Origin: Bacillus sp. SLBN-46
GTDB lineage: Bacteria; Bacillota; Bacilli; Bacillales; Cytobacillaceae
DNA: 64,000 nucleotides
Reading direction: 5' to 3'
Assembly: GCF_031453555.1 (NCBI RefSeq)
Contig: NZ_JAVIZM010000001.1
Span: 1,805,001 to 1,869,000, forward strand
Shown: positions 28,864-38,151 of the stretch, piece after piece
Layout: each line of letters opens with the position of its first letter
Position numbering within the stretch: position 1 is the first letter of the stretch
The notes under the pieces: generated by a model
Told to the model about the DNA's origin: nothing
Databases searched by the model: none
What the model saw: the letters and a program-made list of their open reading frames with translations, nothing else
Made by a program: the position numbers and the translations under genes

Positions 28864-30525
28864 ATGAGACAAGCTCGAAAACGCCTTGGTGATTTGTTAA
28901 TTGAAGTAGGTTTAATTACCCCTGAACAACTTCAAATAACATTAGAGGAAAAATCAAAAAACCAAAAAATTGGGGAGGCTTTGCTCCAAAGAGGCTTAAT
29001 TACTGAACAACAATTAATTGAAGTACTCGAATTTCAGCTAGGTATTCCTCACATTAGCTTATTTAATTATCCTTTTGATACGAATCTCTTTTCTCTTATT
29101 TCTAAAGAATTAGCAAGAAGAAATCTAATTATTCCCCTAAAGAGAGATGGAAATAAGCTCTATGTAGCGATGTCTAATCCAATGGATTTTATTGTGATTG
29201 ACGATTTACGTCTTTCAACAGGATTTCAAATCCAGCCAGCCATTGCCACAAAGGATGATATTCTTCGTGCCATAAATAAATATTACAACGTTGATGACGC
29301 TTTTGACGAGCTCCTTGGTGAATTGAAGCAAAATGAAAAGAGCCGTATAGATGATGTTACCGATCTTGATTCACCTATTGTCCGTCTCGTGAACCAGATT
29401 CTTTCAAATGCTGTGATACAAAAGGCAAGTGATATCCACTTCGACCCTCAGGAAACAAAGGTTGTTGTACGCTACCGGGTCGATGGTGTCTTACGAGTTG
29501 AACGTGTATTGCCACGTCACATGCAAGGGGTATTGACTGCTAGAATAAAAATAATGTCCAATTTAGATATTACTGAACACAGGATTCCACAGGATGGTCG
29601 AATCAAGTTAAATCTTGATTTTCATCCGGTAGACCTTCGAGTTTCCACTCTTCCTACTGTGTATGGTGAGAAAATTGTTATGCGGCTTCTTGATATGGGC
29701 TCAACATTAAATGATTTAAGTAAACTTGGATTTAACACACTTAACTTAAAACGATTTAATGAGATGATTGAAAAGCCCACTGGCATTGTCCTAATTACAG
29801 GACCAACTGGATCTGGTAAATCATCTACACTCTATGCTGCTCTAAACAAGTTAAATGATGAAACAGTTAATATTATAACAATTGAAGACCCGGTAGAATA
29901 CCAATTAGAAGGGATTAATCAAATACAGGTGAACCCAAATGTGGGTATGACTTTTGCTGCTGGTTTAAGATCGATTCTTCGACAAGATCCGAACATTATC
30001 ATGGTCGGAGAAATCCGGGATAAGGAGACAGCGGAAGTGGCTATTCGCGCATCATTAACTGGTCACTTAGTGTTAAGTACCCTTCATACAAATGATTCCA
30101 TTGGAACAGTTACCAGGTTAATCGATATGGGAGTGGAACCATTCTTACTTGCCTCCTCCTTAAGTGGGATTGTGGCACAACGTCTTGTTCGTAAAGTGTG
30201 CCGTGATTGTCAGGTATCTATAGAACCATCTAAGCGAGAGCATGAAATTTTTGCAAGACGAGGAATGAAGGTTGAAAAAGTAACACGTGGCAAGGGGTGT
30301 TCCTCCTGTAATATGACTGGCTATAAAGGAAGGATAGCACTTCATGAAGTGTTAGTCATCAATGACGAGATAAGTAGAGCAATGATGAATGGGGAGTCTT
30401 TTCAAAAATTAAAAGAACTTGCAAATAAAAATAAAACCATTTTCTTACTTGATGATGGCTTATTAAAAATAAAGCAAGGTTTAACAACAACCGAAGAAGT
30501 ATTAAAAGTAGCAATTCTGGAGTAG
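28864..30525 (+). CDS. pilB: Type IV pilus assembly ATPase PilB (GspE family)
   Basis: Hexameric ATPase powering pilus extension. The N-terminus carries an MshEN-like domain with two 24-residue motifs (7-30 starting RLGDLLIEVG, 35-58 starting KIGEALLQRG), each with its Gly and Leu pattern; the last Gln is Lys in the first, and Arg is Lys in the second. Walker A GPTGSGKS is at 313-320, Walker B IIMVGEIRD follows, and four Cys (VCRDC, GCSSC) form the zinc site of the extension-ATPase subfamily. At 553 residues it is full-length, unlike short competence ComGA. It lies 15 bases after the G5 gene. Confidence 0.93.
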   Translation: MRQARKRLGDLLIEVGLITPEQLQITLEEKSKNQKIGEALLQRGLITEQQLIEVLEFQLGIPHISLFNYPFDTNLFSLISKELARRNLIIPLKRDGNKLYVAMSNPMDFIVIDDLRLSTGFQIQPAIATKDDILRAINKYYNVDDAFDELLGELKQNEKSRIDDVTDLDSPIVRLVNQILSNAVIQKASDIHFDPQETKVVVRYRVDGVLRVERVLPRHMQGVLTARIKIMSNLDITEHRIPQDGRIKLNLDFHPVDLRVSTLPTVYGEKIVMRLLDMGSTLNDLSKLGFNTLNLKRFNEMIEKPTGIVLITGPTGSGKSSTLYAALNKLNDETVNIITIEDPVEYQLEGINQIQVNPNVGMTFAAGLRSILRQDPNIIMVGEIRDKETAEVAIRASLTGHLVLSTLHTNDSIGTVTRLIDMGVEPFLLASSLSGIVAQRLVRKVCRDCQVSIEPSKREHEIFARRGMKVEKVTRGKGCSSCNMTGYKGRIALHEVLVINDEISRAMMNGESFQKLKELANKNKTIFLLDDGLLKIKQGLTTTEEVLKVAILE

Positions 30526-30531
30526 GAGTAA

Positions 30532-31587
30532 ATGAGCATGAAAGAAAAAATAGATGCGATCTTAAGGGCAGCAATTGAATATAAAGCTTCCGATGTTCAT
30601 TTAACTGTCGGAGTGCCGCCGGTCATGCGTATAAATGGTGATTTAAGAAGGTATGGATCTGATAAATTGCTACCAGATGACACCGAGGCAATGGCACATG
30701 CCATTATTCCAGATAATATGTGGGATATTTTTAAAGATAAAGGGGAGCTTGATTTCTCTTATGGTGTTCCAGGCAGCTCGCGATTCCGTGTAAATGCGTA
30801 TCACCAACGGAAAAGTGTATCTTTAGCTCTAAGGGTTGTTGCTTCAAAGGTTCCCTCAATTGAAGACTTAGATTTACCTGAAATTGTATCTAAGCTAGTA
30901 GAGAAGCCCCAAGGTCTTATTCTTGTAACTGGTCCTACAGGGAGCGGAAAATCAACGACACTTGCTTCTATGATTGATTATATGAACCGTACGATGCGAA
31001 AGCATATCATTACTCTAGAGGATCCAATCGAGTATCTCCATCGTCATGGAAACTCGATTATCGACCAACGAGAAGTAGGATTTGATACAAATAACTATGC
31101 CAGTGGCTTAAAAGCAGCGCTTAGACAAGACCCTGATGTCATTCTTGTTGGAGAGATGCGTGACTTGGAGACGATGTCAATTGCAATCACAGCAGCAGAA
31201 ACCGGGCATCTTGTACTGGGAACGCTCCATACTTCAAGTGCACCGACAACTATTAACCGGATTATCGATGTGTTTCCTTCAGGACAGCAACCACAAATAC
31301 GAATACAGTTAGCATCTGTATTAGTCGGTGTTATATCTCAACGATTATTCCCGACTGTTGACAAAAAAGGAAGAAAAGCTGCCACTGAGATATTGATTAA
31401 TAATGCTGCAATTGCTAACCTAATTAGAAATGAGAAAATCCATCAAATTCAAAGTACGATGCAAACGTCACGTGCCCAGGGAATGCATACGCTCGAGATG
31501 AGTATTAGAGATCTAATTGATAGAAATGTGATTCAAAAGGAAGCCGCTTCACAATACTTGCATGAAAAGATGATGATGAATGGCTAG
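30532..31587 (+). CDS. pilT: Type IV pilus retraction ATPase PilT
   Basis: PilT family, 351 residues. Walker A GPTGSGKS is at 134-141, Walker B ILVGEMRDLE follows, and the PilT signature appears as AIANLIRNEK (AIRNLIRE in Proteobacteria). It drives pilus depolymerisation, needed for twitching and for force generation. GGAGTAGGAG precedes the ATG, 6 bases after pilB. It overlaps pilC by eight bases. Confidence 0.93.
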   Translation: MSMKEKIDAILRAAIEYKASDVHLTVGVPPVMRINGDLRRYGSDKLLPDDTEAMAHAIIPDNMWDIFKDKGELDFSYGVPGSSRFRVNAYHQRKSVSLALRVVASKVPSIEDLDLPEIVSKLVEKPQGLILVTGPTGSGKSTTLASMIDYMNRTMRKHIITLEDPIEYLHRHGNSIIDQREVGFDTNNYASGLKAALRQDPDVILVGEMRDLETMSIAITAAETGHLVLGTLHTSSAPTTINRIIDVFPSGQQPQIRIQLASVLVGVISQRLFPTVDKKGRKAATEILINNAAIANLIRNEKIHQIQSTMQTSRAQGMHTLEMSIRDLIDRNVIQKEAASQYLHEKMMMNG

Positions 31588-32797
31588 ATTTAAATATTCT
31601 GGACGTGATCGAAAAGGTAAGCGGCAGGGCACTATAACTGCGGGGTCAAAAAGGGAAGCAATGATGAAGCTTAAGGAAGAGGGAATCAGAGTCATTGAAG
31701 TGAATGAAGTTCCTGAAACCTTGTTTACGAAGGATATCTCTATTGGTAATCCGGTAAAGCTTCAGCACTTTGTCATATATTTAAGGCAATTTTCTACGTT
31801 AATTAAAGCAGGGGTAACAGTTGTAGAAGCAACATCCATTCTAGCTTTTCAAACAGAAAGTAAAGGGCTAAAAAAGGCTTTGATTGATGTGGAGCAAGAA
31901 CTACGTGAAGGGAACCCATTTTCTGAAGCTGTAGCAAAGCATAAGAAAATATTTACTCCAATGTTTATTAACATGGTAAAGGCAGGAGAAATAAGTGGGA
32001 ATTTGGATGAAACACTAGACAGATTGGCGGATCATTTTGAAAAACAACACTATACAATCCAGAAGATAAAGTCGGCTTTATCCTATCCAATTGCTGTTGG
32101 AATCATTGCTGTAGCAGTTGTGATATTTTTACTTATTGCCGTTGTACCCACATTTGTTTCAATGTTTGATGATATGGGAGGAGAACTGCCTGGTATTACA
32201 AAGTTTGTTCTTGCTGCAAGTGGCTTTATGCAAGCGTTTTGGTGGTTAGTGGCTGTAATTATTTTTGGCTTTATAGTCTTATTTGCCTATTTTAGAAGCA
32301 ACATGAAAACAAAATATTATCTAGATTATATGTTATTGAGGATGCCTATTTTTGGGAATCTTCTCCAAAAAGCTGCACTTTCAAGAATGATGAGAACGCT
32401 AAGCTCGTTATTTTCAAGTTCTGTTCCAATTCTTCAAGCAATGGCCATTGTTGAAAAAGTTGTCGAGAATGAGGTACTTTCAAGGGTAATTCGTGAATCT
32501 CGAGATTCACTAGAAAAAGGCCGTTCGATGACTGAACCTATGCAAAAACACTGGGCTTTTCCACCTCTGGTTACCCAAATGATAGCAATAGGGGAAGAGA
32601 CTGGTGCACTAGATGCGATGTTATCAAAAATTGCTGAATTCTATGAGAAAGAAGTAGAAACAGGCACTGACCAATTAAAATCGTTAATAGAACCAATAAT
32701 GATTGTAGTTTTAGCTGGGCTTGTTGGGACAATTGTAACTTCAATAATGGTTCCAATGTTTAGCATGTTCGACCAATTCCAACAAATGAATCAATAA
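31580..32797 (+). CDS. pilC: Type IV pilus inner-membrane platform PilC
   Basis: GspF/PilC family platform protein, 405 residues, with two T2SF repeats (RQFSTLIKAGVTVVEA near residue 70 and RMMRTLSSLFSSSVPILQA near 275) and three membrane segments. It links the PilB/PilT motors to the growing pilus. The start lies inside the pilT end, so translation is coupled. Confidence 0.93.
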   Translation: MARFKYSGRDRKGKRQGTITAGSKREAMMKLKEEGIRVIEVNEVPETLFTKDISIGNPVKLQHFVIYLRQFSTLIKAGVTVVEATSILAFQTESKGLKKALIDVEQELREGNPFSEAVAKHKKIFTPMFINMVKAGEISGNLDETLDRLADHFEKQHYTIQKIKSALSYPIAVGIIAVAVVIFLLIAVVPTFVSMFDDMGGELPGITKFVLAASGFMQAFWWLVAVIIFGFIVLFAYFRSNMKTKYYLDYMLLRMPIFGNLLQKAALSRMMRTLSSLFSSSVPILQAMAIVEKVVENEVLSRVIRESRDSLEKGRSMTEPMQKHWAFPPLVTQMIAIGEETGALDAMLSKIAEFYEKEVETGTDQLKSLIEPIMIVVLAGLVGTIVTSIMVPMFSMFDQFQQMNQ

Positions 32798-32852
32798 CTG
32801 ACAAGAAGATTAAAAAGTAGATAAAAAGTAACAAAATACCAAAAAAGTCTCT

Positions 32853-32881
32853 TTTCAATAGTTTGTAAATTAATGTATACT
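32853..32881 (+). promoter_or_regulatory. Possible internal promoter of the major pilin
   Basis: TTTCAA (32853-32858), 17-base spacer, TATACT (32876-32881), about 50 bases before the pilin start. A separate strong pilin promoter would be usual. Confidence 0.5.
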
Positions 32882-32930
32882 AACAGAGACAATATTACTA
32901 GGTTCTTAGAACCATATAGGAGATGGAATT

Positions 32931-33452
32931 ATGGTTAATAAGTTAAAGAATAAGATAAAAGAACAAAAAGGATTTACCCTAATCGAATTACTTGCAGTTA
33001 TCGTTATTCTAGGAATTCTTGCTGCTATTGCAGTACCATCTATCTTAGGTTTAATAGACAATACTAAAAAGGATGCTCATGTAGCTAATGCAAACCAAAT
33101 GATAGCTTCTGCAAAAATGGCTGTTGCTAACAATGCAGAATTACAAAAAACTGGAACAAAGTTATTAACATTGGAGTATTTATTATCTAATAATTATATT
33201 GAGACTATTAAAGATCCAGATAGTGATAATGTCTATGTTGCAAAGCCTTCAAGTGCAGTTGCTATTACAGACCTTCCTACTGCAGAAGCAACAGTTGCTA
33301 CTGATCTTGAAGCTGCTAAAGCATATGTTGTAGTTACAGATGGTAAAGTTGTAGCAGTAAAACTAGTTGGAAGTACTAGAGGTATCCAAGGTACCGATAA
33401 AAAGGCAGTTAGTGTAGCAACTACAGAATTAAAAAGAATCAATGTTAAGTAA
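32931..33452 (+). CDS. pilA: Major type IV pilin (PilA)
   Basis: A 14-residue basic leader ends in Gly, then FTLIELLAVIVILGILAAIA with Glu at +5, a textbook type IVa pilin helix. The mature chain is about 159 residues, Ala/Val/Lys-rich and without Cys, so no C-terminal disulfide loop. A strong AGGAGATGG precedes the ATG. The gene lies between pilC and pilD. Length and head are larger than competence pseudopilin ComGC (about 100 residues), which supports a true pilus. Confidence 0.92.
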   Translation: MVNKLKNKIKEQKGFTLIELLAVIVILGILAAIAVPSILGLIDNTKKDAHVANANQMIASAKMAVANNAELQKTGTKLLTLEYLLSNNYIETIKDPDSDNVYVAKPSSAVAITDLPTAEATVATDLEAAKAYVVVTDGKVVAVKLVGSTRGIQGTDKKAVSVATTELKRINVK

Positions 33453-33460
33453 ACTTTAAT

Positions 33461-34219
33461 ATGATCGGTTATATTCTACTTTTTTCATATGGTGTTTTAT
33501 TCGGATCGTTTTATAATGTTGTAGGAATTAGAATTCCATTAAAAAAATCAATTGTTGCCCCACGTTCGGCTTGTCAAACATGTGGACATCAACTAAAGTC
33601 CTATGAATTAATACCAGTATTATCTTATTTGCTTCAAAAAGGGAAATGCCGCGGCTGTCAGTCGCGGATTTCTCCAATATATCCGACTATCGAACTACTT
33701 ACAGGTATCCTGTTTGCGACATCTCCACTAGTGGTTGGGTGGTCTAGTGAATTGGTCCTAGCGTTAACACTAATTTCTATGTTTATCATTATCATAGTTT
33801 CAGATATTCACTATATGATCATCCCTGATAAAATTCTCATCTGGTTTGCAGGGATTTTTTTATTGGAACGGATTATTTGGCCGTTACACCCATGGTGGGA
33901 CAGCTTGGCAGGTGCAGTCACCGGTTTTGTCCTCCTATTAATCATTGCTCTTGTCAGCAAAGGCGGTATGGGCTTTGGTGATGTAAAACTTTACGCGTTA
34001 CTAGGTTTCGTTTTAGGTTTCAAACTAGTCCTTATGTCCTTCTTTCTTTCGACATTATATGGTGCCGTTCTTGGTGGAGTTGCACTGTTGTTTAGAATTG
34101 TCCAAAGGCGTCAGCCGATACCTTTTGGACCTTTTATTGCAGCGGGAACCTTATCCGCTTATTATTGGGGATCGGAAATGATTGAACTTTATTTACGCTT
34201 TCTTAATCAAGGATTTTAA
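33461..34219 (+). CDS. pilD: Prepilin peptidase / N-methyltransferase PilD
   Basis: Membrane aspartyl protease that cuts and methylates prepilins. The N-terminal cytoplasmic loop has two CxxC pairs (ACQTCGH, KCRGCQS). Catalytic aspartates are in SDIHYMIIPD and in the GxGD motif (GFGDVKL). It has 252 residues and about seven membrane segments. The ribosome-binding site is poor; with 8 bases after the pilin stop, it may rely on read-through translation. It occupies the syntenic place of comC and no other peptidase gene is in the window, so it may also serve the competence pilus. Confidence 0.94.
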   Translation: MIGYILLFSYGVLFGSFYNVVGIRIPLKKSIVAPRSACQTCGHQLKSYELIPVLSYLLQKGKCRGCQSRISPIYPTIELLTGILFATSPLVVGWSSELVLALTLISMFIIIIVSDIHYMIIPDKILIWFAGIFLLERIIWPLHPWWDSLAGAVTGFVLLLIIALVSKGGMGFGDVKLYALLGFVLGFKLVLMSFFLSTLYGAVLGGVALLFRIVQRRQPIPFGPFIAAGTLSAYYWGSEMIELYLRFLNQGF

Positions 34220-34235
34220 CTAAGGGGTTTTTTAC

Positions 34236-35231
34236 ATGGCTTTTTCCCTCTTCTCATCCAAAAACCGAATAATTAATCTAGTACTAAATGACCACTCTAT
34301 TCGTTTTGTGGAACTGAAACAAATGAATCCCCCTACAGCTCAAAAATGGGGAGAGCGTTTTTTGCCACCAGGAATTATTTGCGATGGTAAAATTGCAGAT
34401 ATGGATTCGTTAGTAAATATTTTGGATGAGTGCATTGATGAATGGAAAATTCAACGACGTCAAATCCGCTTTGTTGTTCCAGACCAACTGGTCATCATCC
34501 GGAAGGTGTCCGTACCTGCAGAGATTCAAGAGGATGAAATGAAGGGTTATCTTTATTTAGAGCTCGGTTCTAGTATTCATTTACCATTCGAAGAACCAAT
34601 TTTTGATTACTACCCACTTTCACAAAATGAAAAAACAAAGGATCTTCTTTTATTTGCTGCACCAGAACAGTATGTGATGGAATATGCAGACTTATTTTCC
34701 AGCTTAAAGCTGACACCTGTTGCTGCGGATATTTCTCCGTTGGCACTTTACCGCTTATATCACCAGCTCGGACATGGAAATGAAAACGAGAACCTTTTGA
34801 CCATCCAGTTTGATTTAACGAGTGTAAATTTATGTATATTTGAAGGAGCTGTGCCTATAGTCATGCGTCCGTTTGCCCTTCCGTTTAACTTAGACCACTG
34901 GGAAATACGATATGACAATATGGGGACCATGGACTTTAAATACACAGGTGAAGCGAATGAATTAGTTATCCAGTTTGAAGATATTTTAAAAGAGTTAAGT
35001 AAATTGCTAGATTTTTATCGGTATGCGCTTAACAATGAGAAACATGATATATCCAAGTTTCTGCTAGTCGGTGATCATCCGATGATCCAGGCTGTAACTG
35101 AAGAAATGAAAGAAAGATTTGAAGCTCCAGTTGAGAGGCTACTTGTTGATTCTACTAATAAAGGAAAAACAGGAAGCGTGCCGGCAAATCTATTACTATC
35201 ACTAGGTCTCGCTTTAAAAGAGGTGAATTAA
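34236..35231 (+). CDS. pilM: Type IV pilus assembly protein PilM
   Basis: Actin-like cytoplasmic protein (331 residues) that bridges the ATPases to PilN. The FtsA/PilM fold is suggested by NLVLNDHSIRFVEL at the N-terminus and LLTIQFDLTSVNLCIF in the middle. Clear operon position before pilN (4-base gap). ATP-binding residues were not mapped. Confidence 0.87.
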   Translation: MAFSLFSSKNRIINLVLNDHSIRFVELKQMNPPTAQKWGERFLPPGIICDGKIADMDSLVNILDECIDEWKIQRRQIRFVVPDQLVIIRKVSVPAEIQEDEMKGYLYLELGSSIHLPFEEPIFDYYPLSQNEKTKDLLLFAAPEQYVMEYADLFSSLKLTPVAADISPLALYRLYHQLGHGNENENLLTIQFDLTSVNLCIFEGAVPIVMRPFALPFNLDHWEIRYDNMGTMDFKYTGEANELVIQFEDILKELSKLLDFYRYALNNEKHDISKFLLVGDHPMIQAVTEEMKERFEAPVERLLVDSTNKGKTGSVPANLLLSLGLALKEVN

Positions 35232-35235
35232 TGCA

Positions 35236-36057
35236 ATGCTAGTTGAAATTAACCTGCTTCCACAGAAGGAACCGAAAAAATTTAGCTTTATAATACTGAT
35301 TGCAGGACTACTTGCGTTATTCATTCTCATTGGTGGCTATTATTTTTGGCAAACCCAATCCATAAACGCCGAGATAGCATCTTTAAATAAACAAATTACG
35401 ATGACCAAAAAGATTGCTGATAAAGAACAGAAAAACAGTGATACAGTGGCATCTACTAGTTCTGTGGGTCAATTGAAAAGTGCCATTGAGTGGGCAAGTG
35501 ACTATTCTCTTCAAACAGTACCAGTCATGCAGCACTTAACATCGTTATTACCAGAACGTGGCTTTATCCAATCCTTTGCCTATACTGAAGCCGGAACCGT
35601 TACGCTTACGGTTCAATTTGATAGTGCTAGAGAGGCAGCCTACTTTTTAGATAGTTTACACGAGTCTAAATGGATTGATGAGGCGAGTCTTAACTCACTA
35701 TCAACCACACAATCTGAATCAGAAACTACTGCTGCTAATGCTACTGCAGCTTCAAATAGCACATCAACTACAACGAATCCGACAACAAGTGCTAATCAGA
35801 CAACAACAGCTACAACAACTGTTGAGGGGCAGAACAACCCGACAGTTGGGACATCCGACCAAACTGCACAAAGCAACACAGCAACTACAACCAATCAGAC
35901 GAGTGTAACAACTGCAACAACAAATTCAACAATAAAGAAGTCTACCAACTATCTTCCTCGTTATACAGGACAGTTTGAAATTAAGTTCAACAAGGAAGAA
36001 ATCAAGAAAAGTACGAAGAATAGCAAGATGGATGGGGAAGGAGTGAAGGGCTCATGA
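35236..36057 (+). CDS. pilN: Type IV pilus assembly protein PilN with Thr-rich linker
   Basis: Bitopic membrane protein. A short N-terminus (MLVEINLLPQKEPKKF) holds the INLLP motif that binds PilM. A membrane segment follows (about 16-36), then a coiled stretch and a PilN head (about 75-150). Residues about 155-240 are an unusual Thr/Ala/Asn/Gln-rich linker, before a short basic end. At 273 residues it is longer than usual PilN (about 180-200). It overlaps pilO by four bases. Confidence 0.88.
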   Translation: MLVEINLLPQKEPKKFSFIILIAGLLALFILIGGYYFWQTQSINAEIASLNKQITMTKKIADKEQKNSDTVASTSSVGQLKSAIEWASDYSLQTVPVMQHLTSLLPERGFIQSFAYTEAGTVTLTVQFDSAREAAYFLDSLHESKWIDEASLNSLSTTQSESETTAANATAASNSTSTTTNPTTSANQTTTATTTVEGQNNPTVGTSDQTAQSNTATTTNQTSVTTATTNSTIKKSTNYLPRYTGQFEIKFNKEEIKKSTKNSKMDGEGVKGS

Positions 36058-36833
36058 GGCTTTATCTCTCTAAAAAGCACAAATTGATTGTAGCTATCGG
36101 TGCTCTTTTGCTAGTATTACTCATCGTCTATGCACAATTCTTTTCCTTAACACCATTAAAGTCTGACTTAGGTATTAAGCAACAGGAATTAAAGTCAGAG
36201 CAAAAGCTATTGGATATTGTCAGTCAAAAAAGGGCTGCTTCCGCCAAAACGACAACGGTTGACACAAAGGAGCTCCAGAAGAAACTTCCTGTTGGTCCAC
36301 TTCAGGAGCAGTTTATTCTAGACCTTGAAAAAGCAGAGAATGTATCGAACAGTCAGATTACATCTATGGGATTTAGTAAGGATGCAGATGTTACGGTTAC
36401 AAGCGACCAAGCAGCTGCCGATCCAAATGCTGCCCAAGCAACAACGACAAACACTGCGCAAACAACTACGCCAGATCCAAATGCGGCGCAAACTCAACAG
36501 CCGGCCAATCCTGTACCTACAGGATTAAAAAAAATGACTGTCCAGTTGAGTGTGGAATCACCGAAATATGAGGATTTAGAAAAATTTATCGAAACGTTGG
36601 AATCCTTACAGCGATTAGTGGTAGTTGAGGCCATAACCTATTCTGGTGGACAAGAAATTACCAGTCTGAGCCAAGAAGATTCACCTATTAGTTATAGCCT
36701 AACAGTTTCAGCTTTTTATATGCCAACTCTAGCTGATCTAGCTGCTGAACAGCCAAGGATCGATGCACCTGCACCAGCGGGTAAGGATAACCCATTAAGT
36801 CAGTTTCCTTCAACCGCACAAACGCAGCCGTAA
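36054..36833 (+). CDS. pilO: Type IV pilus assembly protein PilO with Thr/Gln-rich insert
   Basis: One membrane segment near residues 10-28 (IVAIGALLLVLLIVYAQF), a coiled coil, then a ferredoxin-like half (MTVQLSVESPKYEDLEKFIE) typical of PilO. A Thr/Ala/Gln/Pro-rich insert at about 120-160 splits the soluble part. With PilN it forms the alignment complex. PilP and PilQ are not found, as expected without an outer membrane. It is the last gene of the pilus operon. Confidence 0.86.
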   Translation: MRLYLSKKHKLIVAIGALLLVLLIVYAQFFSLTPLKSDLGIKQQELKSEQKLLDIVSQKRAASAKTTTVDTKELQKKLPVGPLQEQFILDLEKAENVSNSQITSMGFSKDADVTVTSDQAAADPNAAQATTTNTAQTTTPDPNAAQTQQPANPVPTGLKKMTVQLSVESPKYEDLEKFIETLESLQRLVVVEAITYSGGQEITSLSQEDSPISYSLTVSAFYMPTLADLAAEQPRIDAPAPAGKDNPLSQFPSTAQTQP

Positions 36834-36879
36834 TTAACAACACTGCGAACTTACAAATATTTTGACGAAAGTCTACGCT

Positions 36880-36912
36880 AACAAGACGACAAAAGTCTTG
36901 TTATTTTTTTTT
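36880..36912 (+). terminator. Terminator of the pilus operon
   Basis: Perfect arms AACAAGAC and GTCTTGTT around GACAAAA, followed by ATTTTTTTTTT. Confidence 0.9.
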
Positions 36913-36965
36913 GCCTATATGTTAGGATGAAACCAATGAGCTAGCGGAAGAGAGGAGTACGAATC

Positions 36966-38039
36966 GTGGACAAGCCTAACAAAGGCAATACAATTAAGAT
37001 TAAATTAAATGGAGAAAATACAAAGTTTGAAGAAGAAGCTCCAAAAAAGGAGCCAGAAGTCAGCACAAACACAACGACTAGAGTGATCAAAATAAACCCA
37101 GCACCAACAGAATCGGACAGCTATCTAGAGACAGCTGCTGCACAGGAGTCTGTCGATGAGAGCTTTGACTGGATCATTCCTGAATCCTCTGACGCTGATC
37201 TTGTGGAATATAAAATTGCCACTACCACGAATACGAAGAAAAATGGTCCTAAAAAGAACACATCTTTTTCTTCAAACAGCATTAAGAAGAATGGTAGGCC
37301 GCTAGGCTCTATCTTTGTTTCTGCGACCTTTGCCATCCTTATCGGTCTAACGATTGGTATTTTTATGCTGAAGATGGTGACAGAACCAAGTAAGAAGGTG
37401 GCAACTGTACCCACTGTGGTGGAAGAAACAGGTGGAACGGAAACGACTACAACAACTACTGGGAAAACAACTACTGCTGTGATTGAGCAATTAACAGCCT
37501 ATGTTATCCAAGGCGGAGTTTTTTCGTCCAAAGATGGAGCAAAGGCAACAGCTGATCAGATTACAGAAAAGGGAATACCTTCGCAATTAGTTGAAATGAG
37601 CGGAAAACAATACCTATTTCTTGGTGTAGCGGATACCATTGATATGGCTAAATCACTTGGAAATCAGTACAAAGAAAATGGGGTTAAAGAGGTATTTGCC
37701 AAGCCGCTATTAGTAGATGAAAAGAAGGTGGCAGACGTATCTGAGAAGGAAAAGGCCTTTTTAGAAGGGGCACCTACCATCTATCAGGCGTTGTCAATTG
37801 TGACTTCTGGCGCCATGGTTACGAATTCAATTCCCGAGGAATCCACCAAGACATTAACAGCTTTAGGTGAGCAGTTAAAGGTAAGTGGATTGAAAAATGA
37901 GAATGTAAAAAAGCTACATGCAGAATTAGCTGGTGCAGACGCTAAAATTAAGGACTTTCAAAAATCAAAAGACGAGAAAAGCCTAAGTGCAGCCCAACAG
38001 CACTTATTAAACTTTTTATCAGTCTACTATTCCATGTAA
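36966..38039 (+). CDS. spoIIB: Stage II sporulation protein B (SPOR domain)
   Basis: Septum-binding protein that helps septal thinning and engulfment. The cytoplasmic N-terminus begins with a short conserved element (IKIKLNGE), followed by an acidic stretch with FDWIIP, one membrane segment at about 118-138, a Thr-rich linker (ETTTTTTGKTTTAV), and a SPOR peptidoglycan-binding domain at about 175-250 (YVIQGGVFSSKDGAKA). It has 357 residues (332 in B. subtilis). AGAGAGGAG precedes the GTG at 36966. Position just before maf is conserved. Confidence 0.85.
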   Translation: MDKPNKGNTIKIKLNGENTKFEEEAPKKEPEVSTNTTTRVIKINPAPTESDSYLETAAAQESVDESFDWIIPESSDADLVEYKIATTTNTKKNGPKKNTSFSSNSIKKNGRPLGSIFVSATFAILIGLTIGIFMLKMVTEPSKKVATVPTVVEETGGTETTTTTTGKTTTAVIEQLTAYVIQGGVFSSKDGAKATADQITEKGIPSQLVEMSGKQYLFLGVADTIDMAKSLGNQYKENGVKEVFAKPLLVDEKKVADVSEKEKAFLEGAPTIYQALSIVTSGAMVTNSIPEESTKTLTALGEQLKVSGLKNENVKKLHAELAGADAKIKDFQKSKDEKSLSAAQQHLLNFLSVYYSM

Positions 38040-38081
38040 TCGACAAAAAACCATATTTTCCGGGAAATGAATAATGAAATA

Positions 38082-38108
38082 AAGCTTGTCCAAATAGGGC
38101 AGGCTTTT
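38082..38108 (+). terminator. Terminator of spoIIB
   Basis: AAGCTTGTCC and GGGCAGGCTT pair with G-U wobbles around AAATA, followed by TTTT. Confidence 0.7.
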
Positions 38109-38151
38109 CGTCGTCATAATAACTGATAGAATTCATATTCAAATGCATAAT

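Noticed and set aside
24408-36833. Recent horizontal island
   Set aside because: No integrase, tRNA, direct repeats or transposase flank the pilus locus, and by eye its base composition is not clearly different; old acquisition cannot be excluded.
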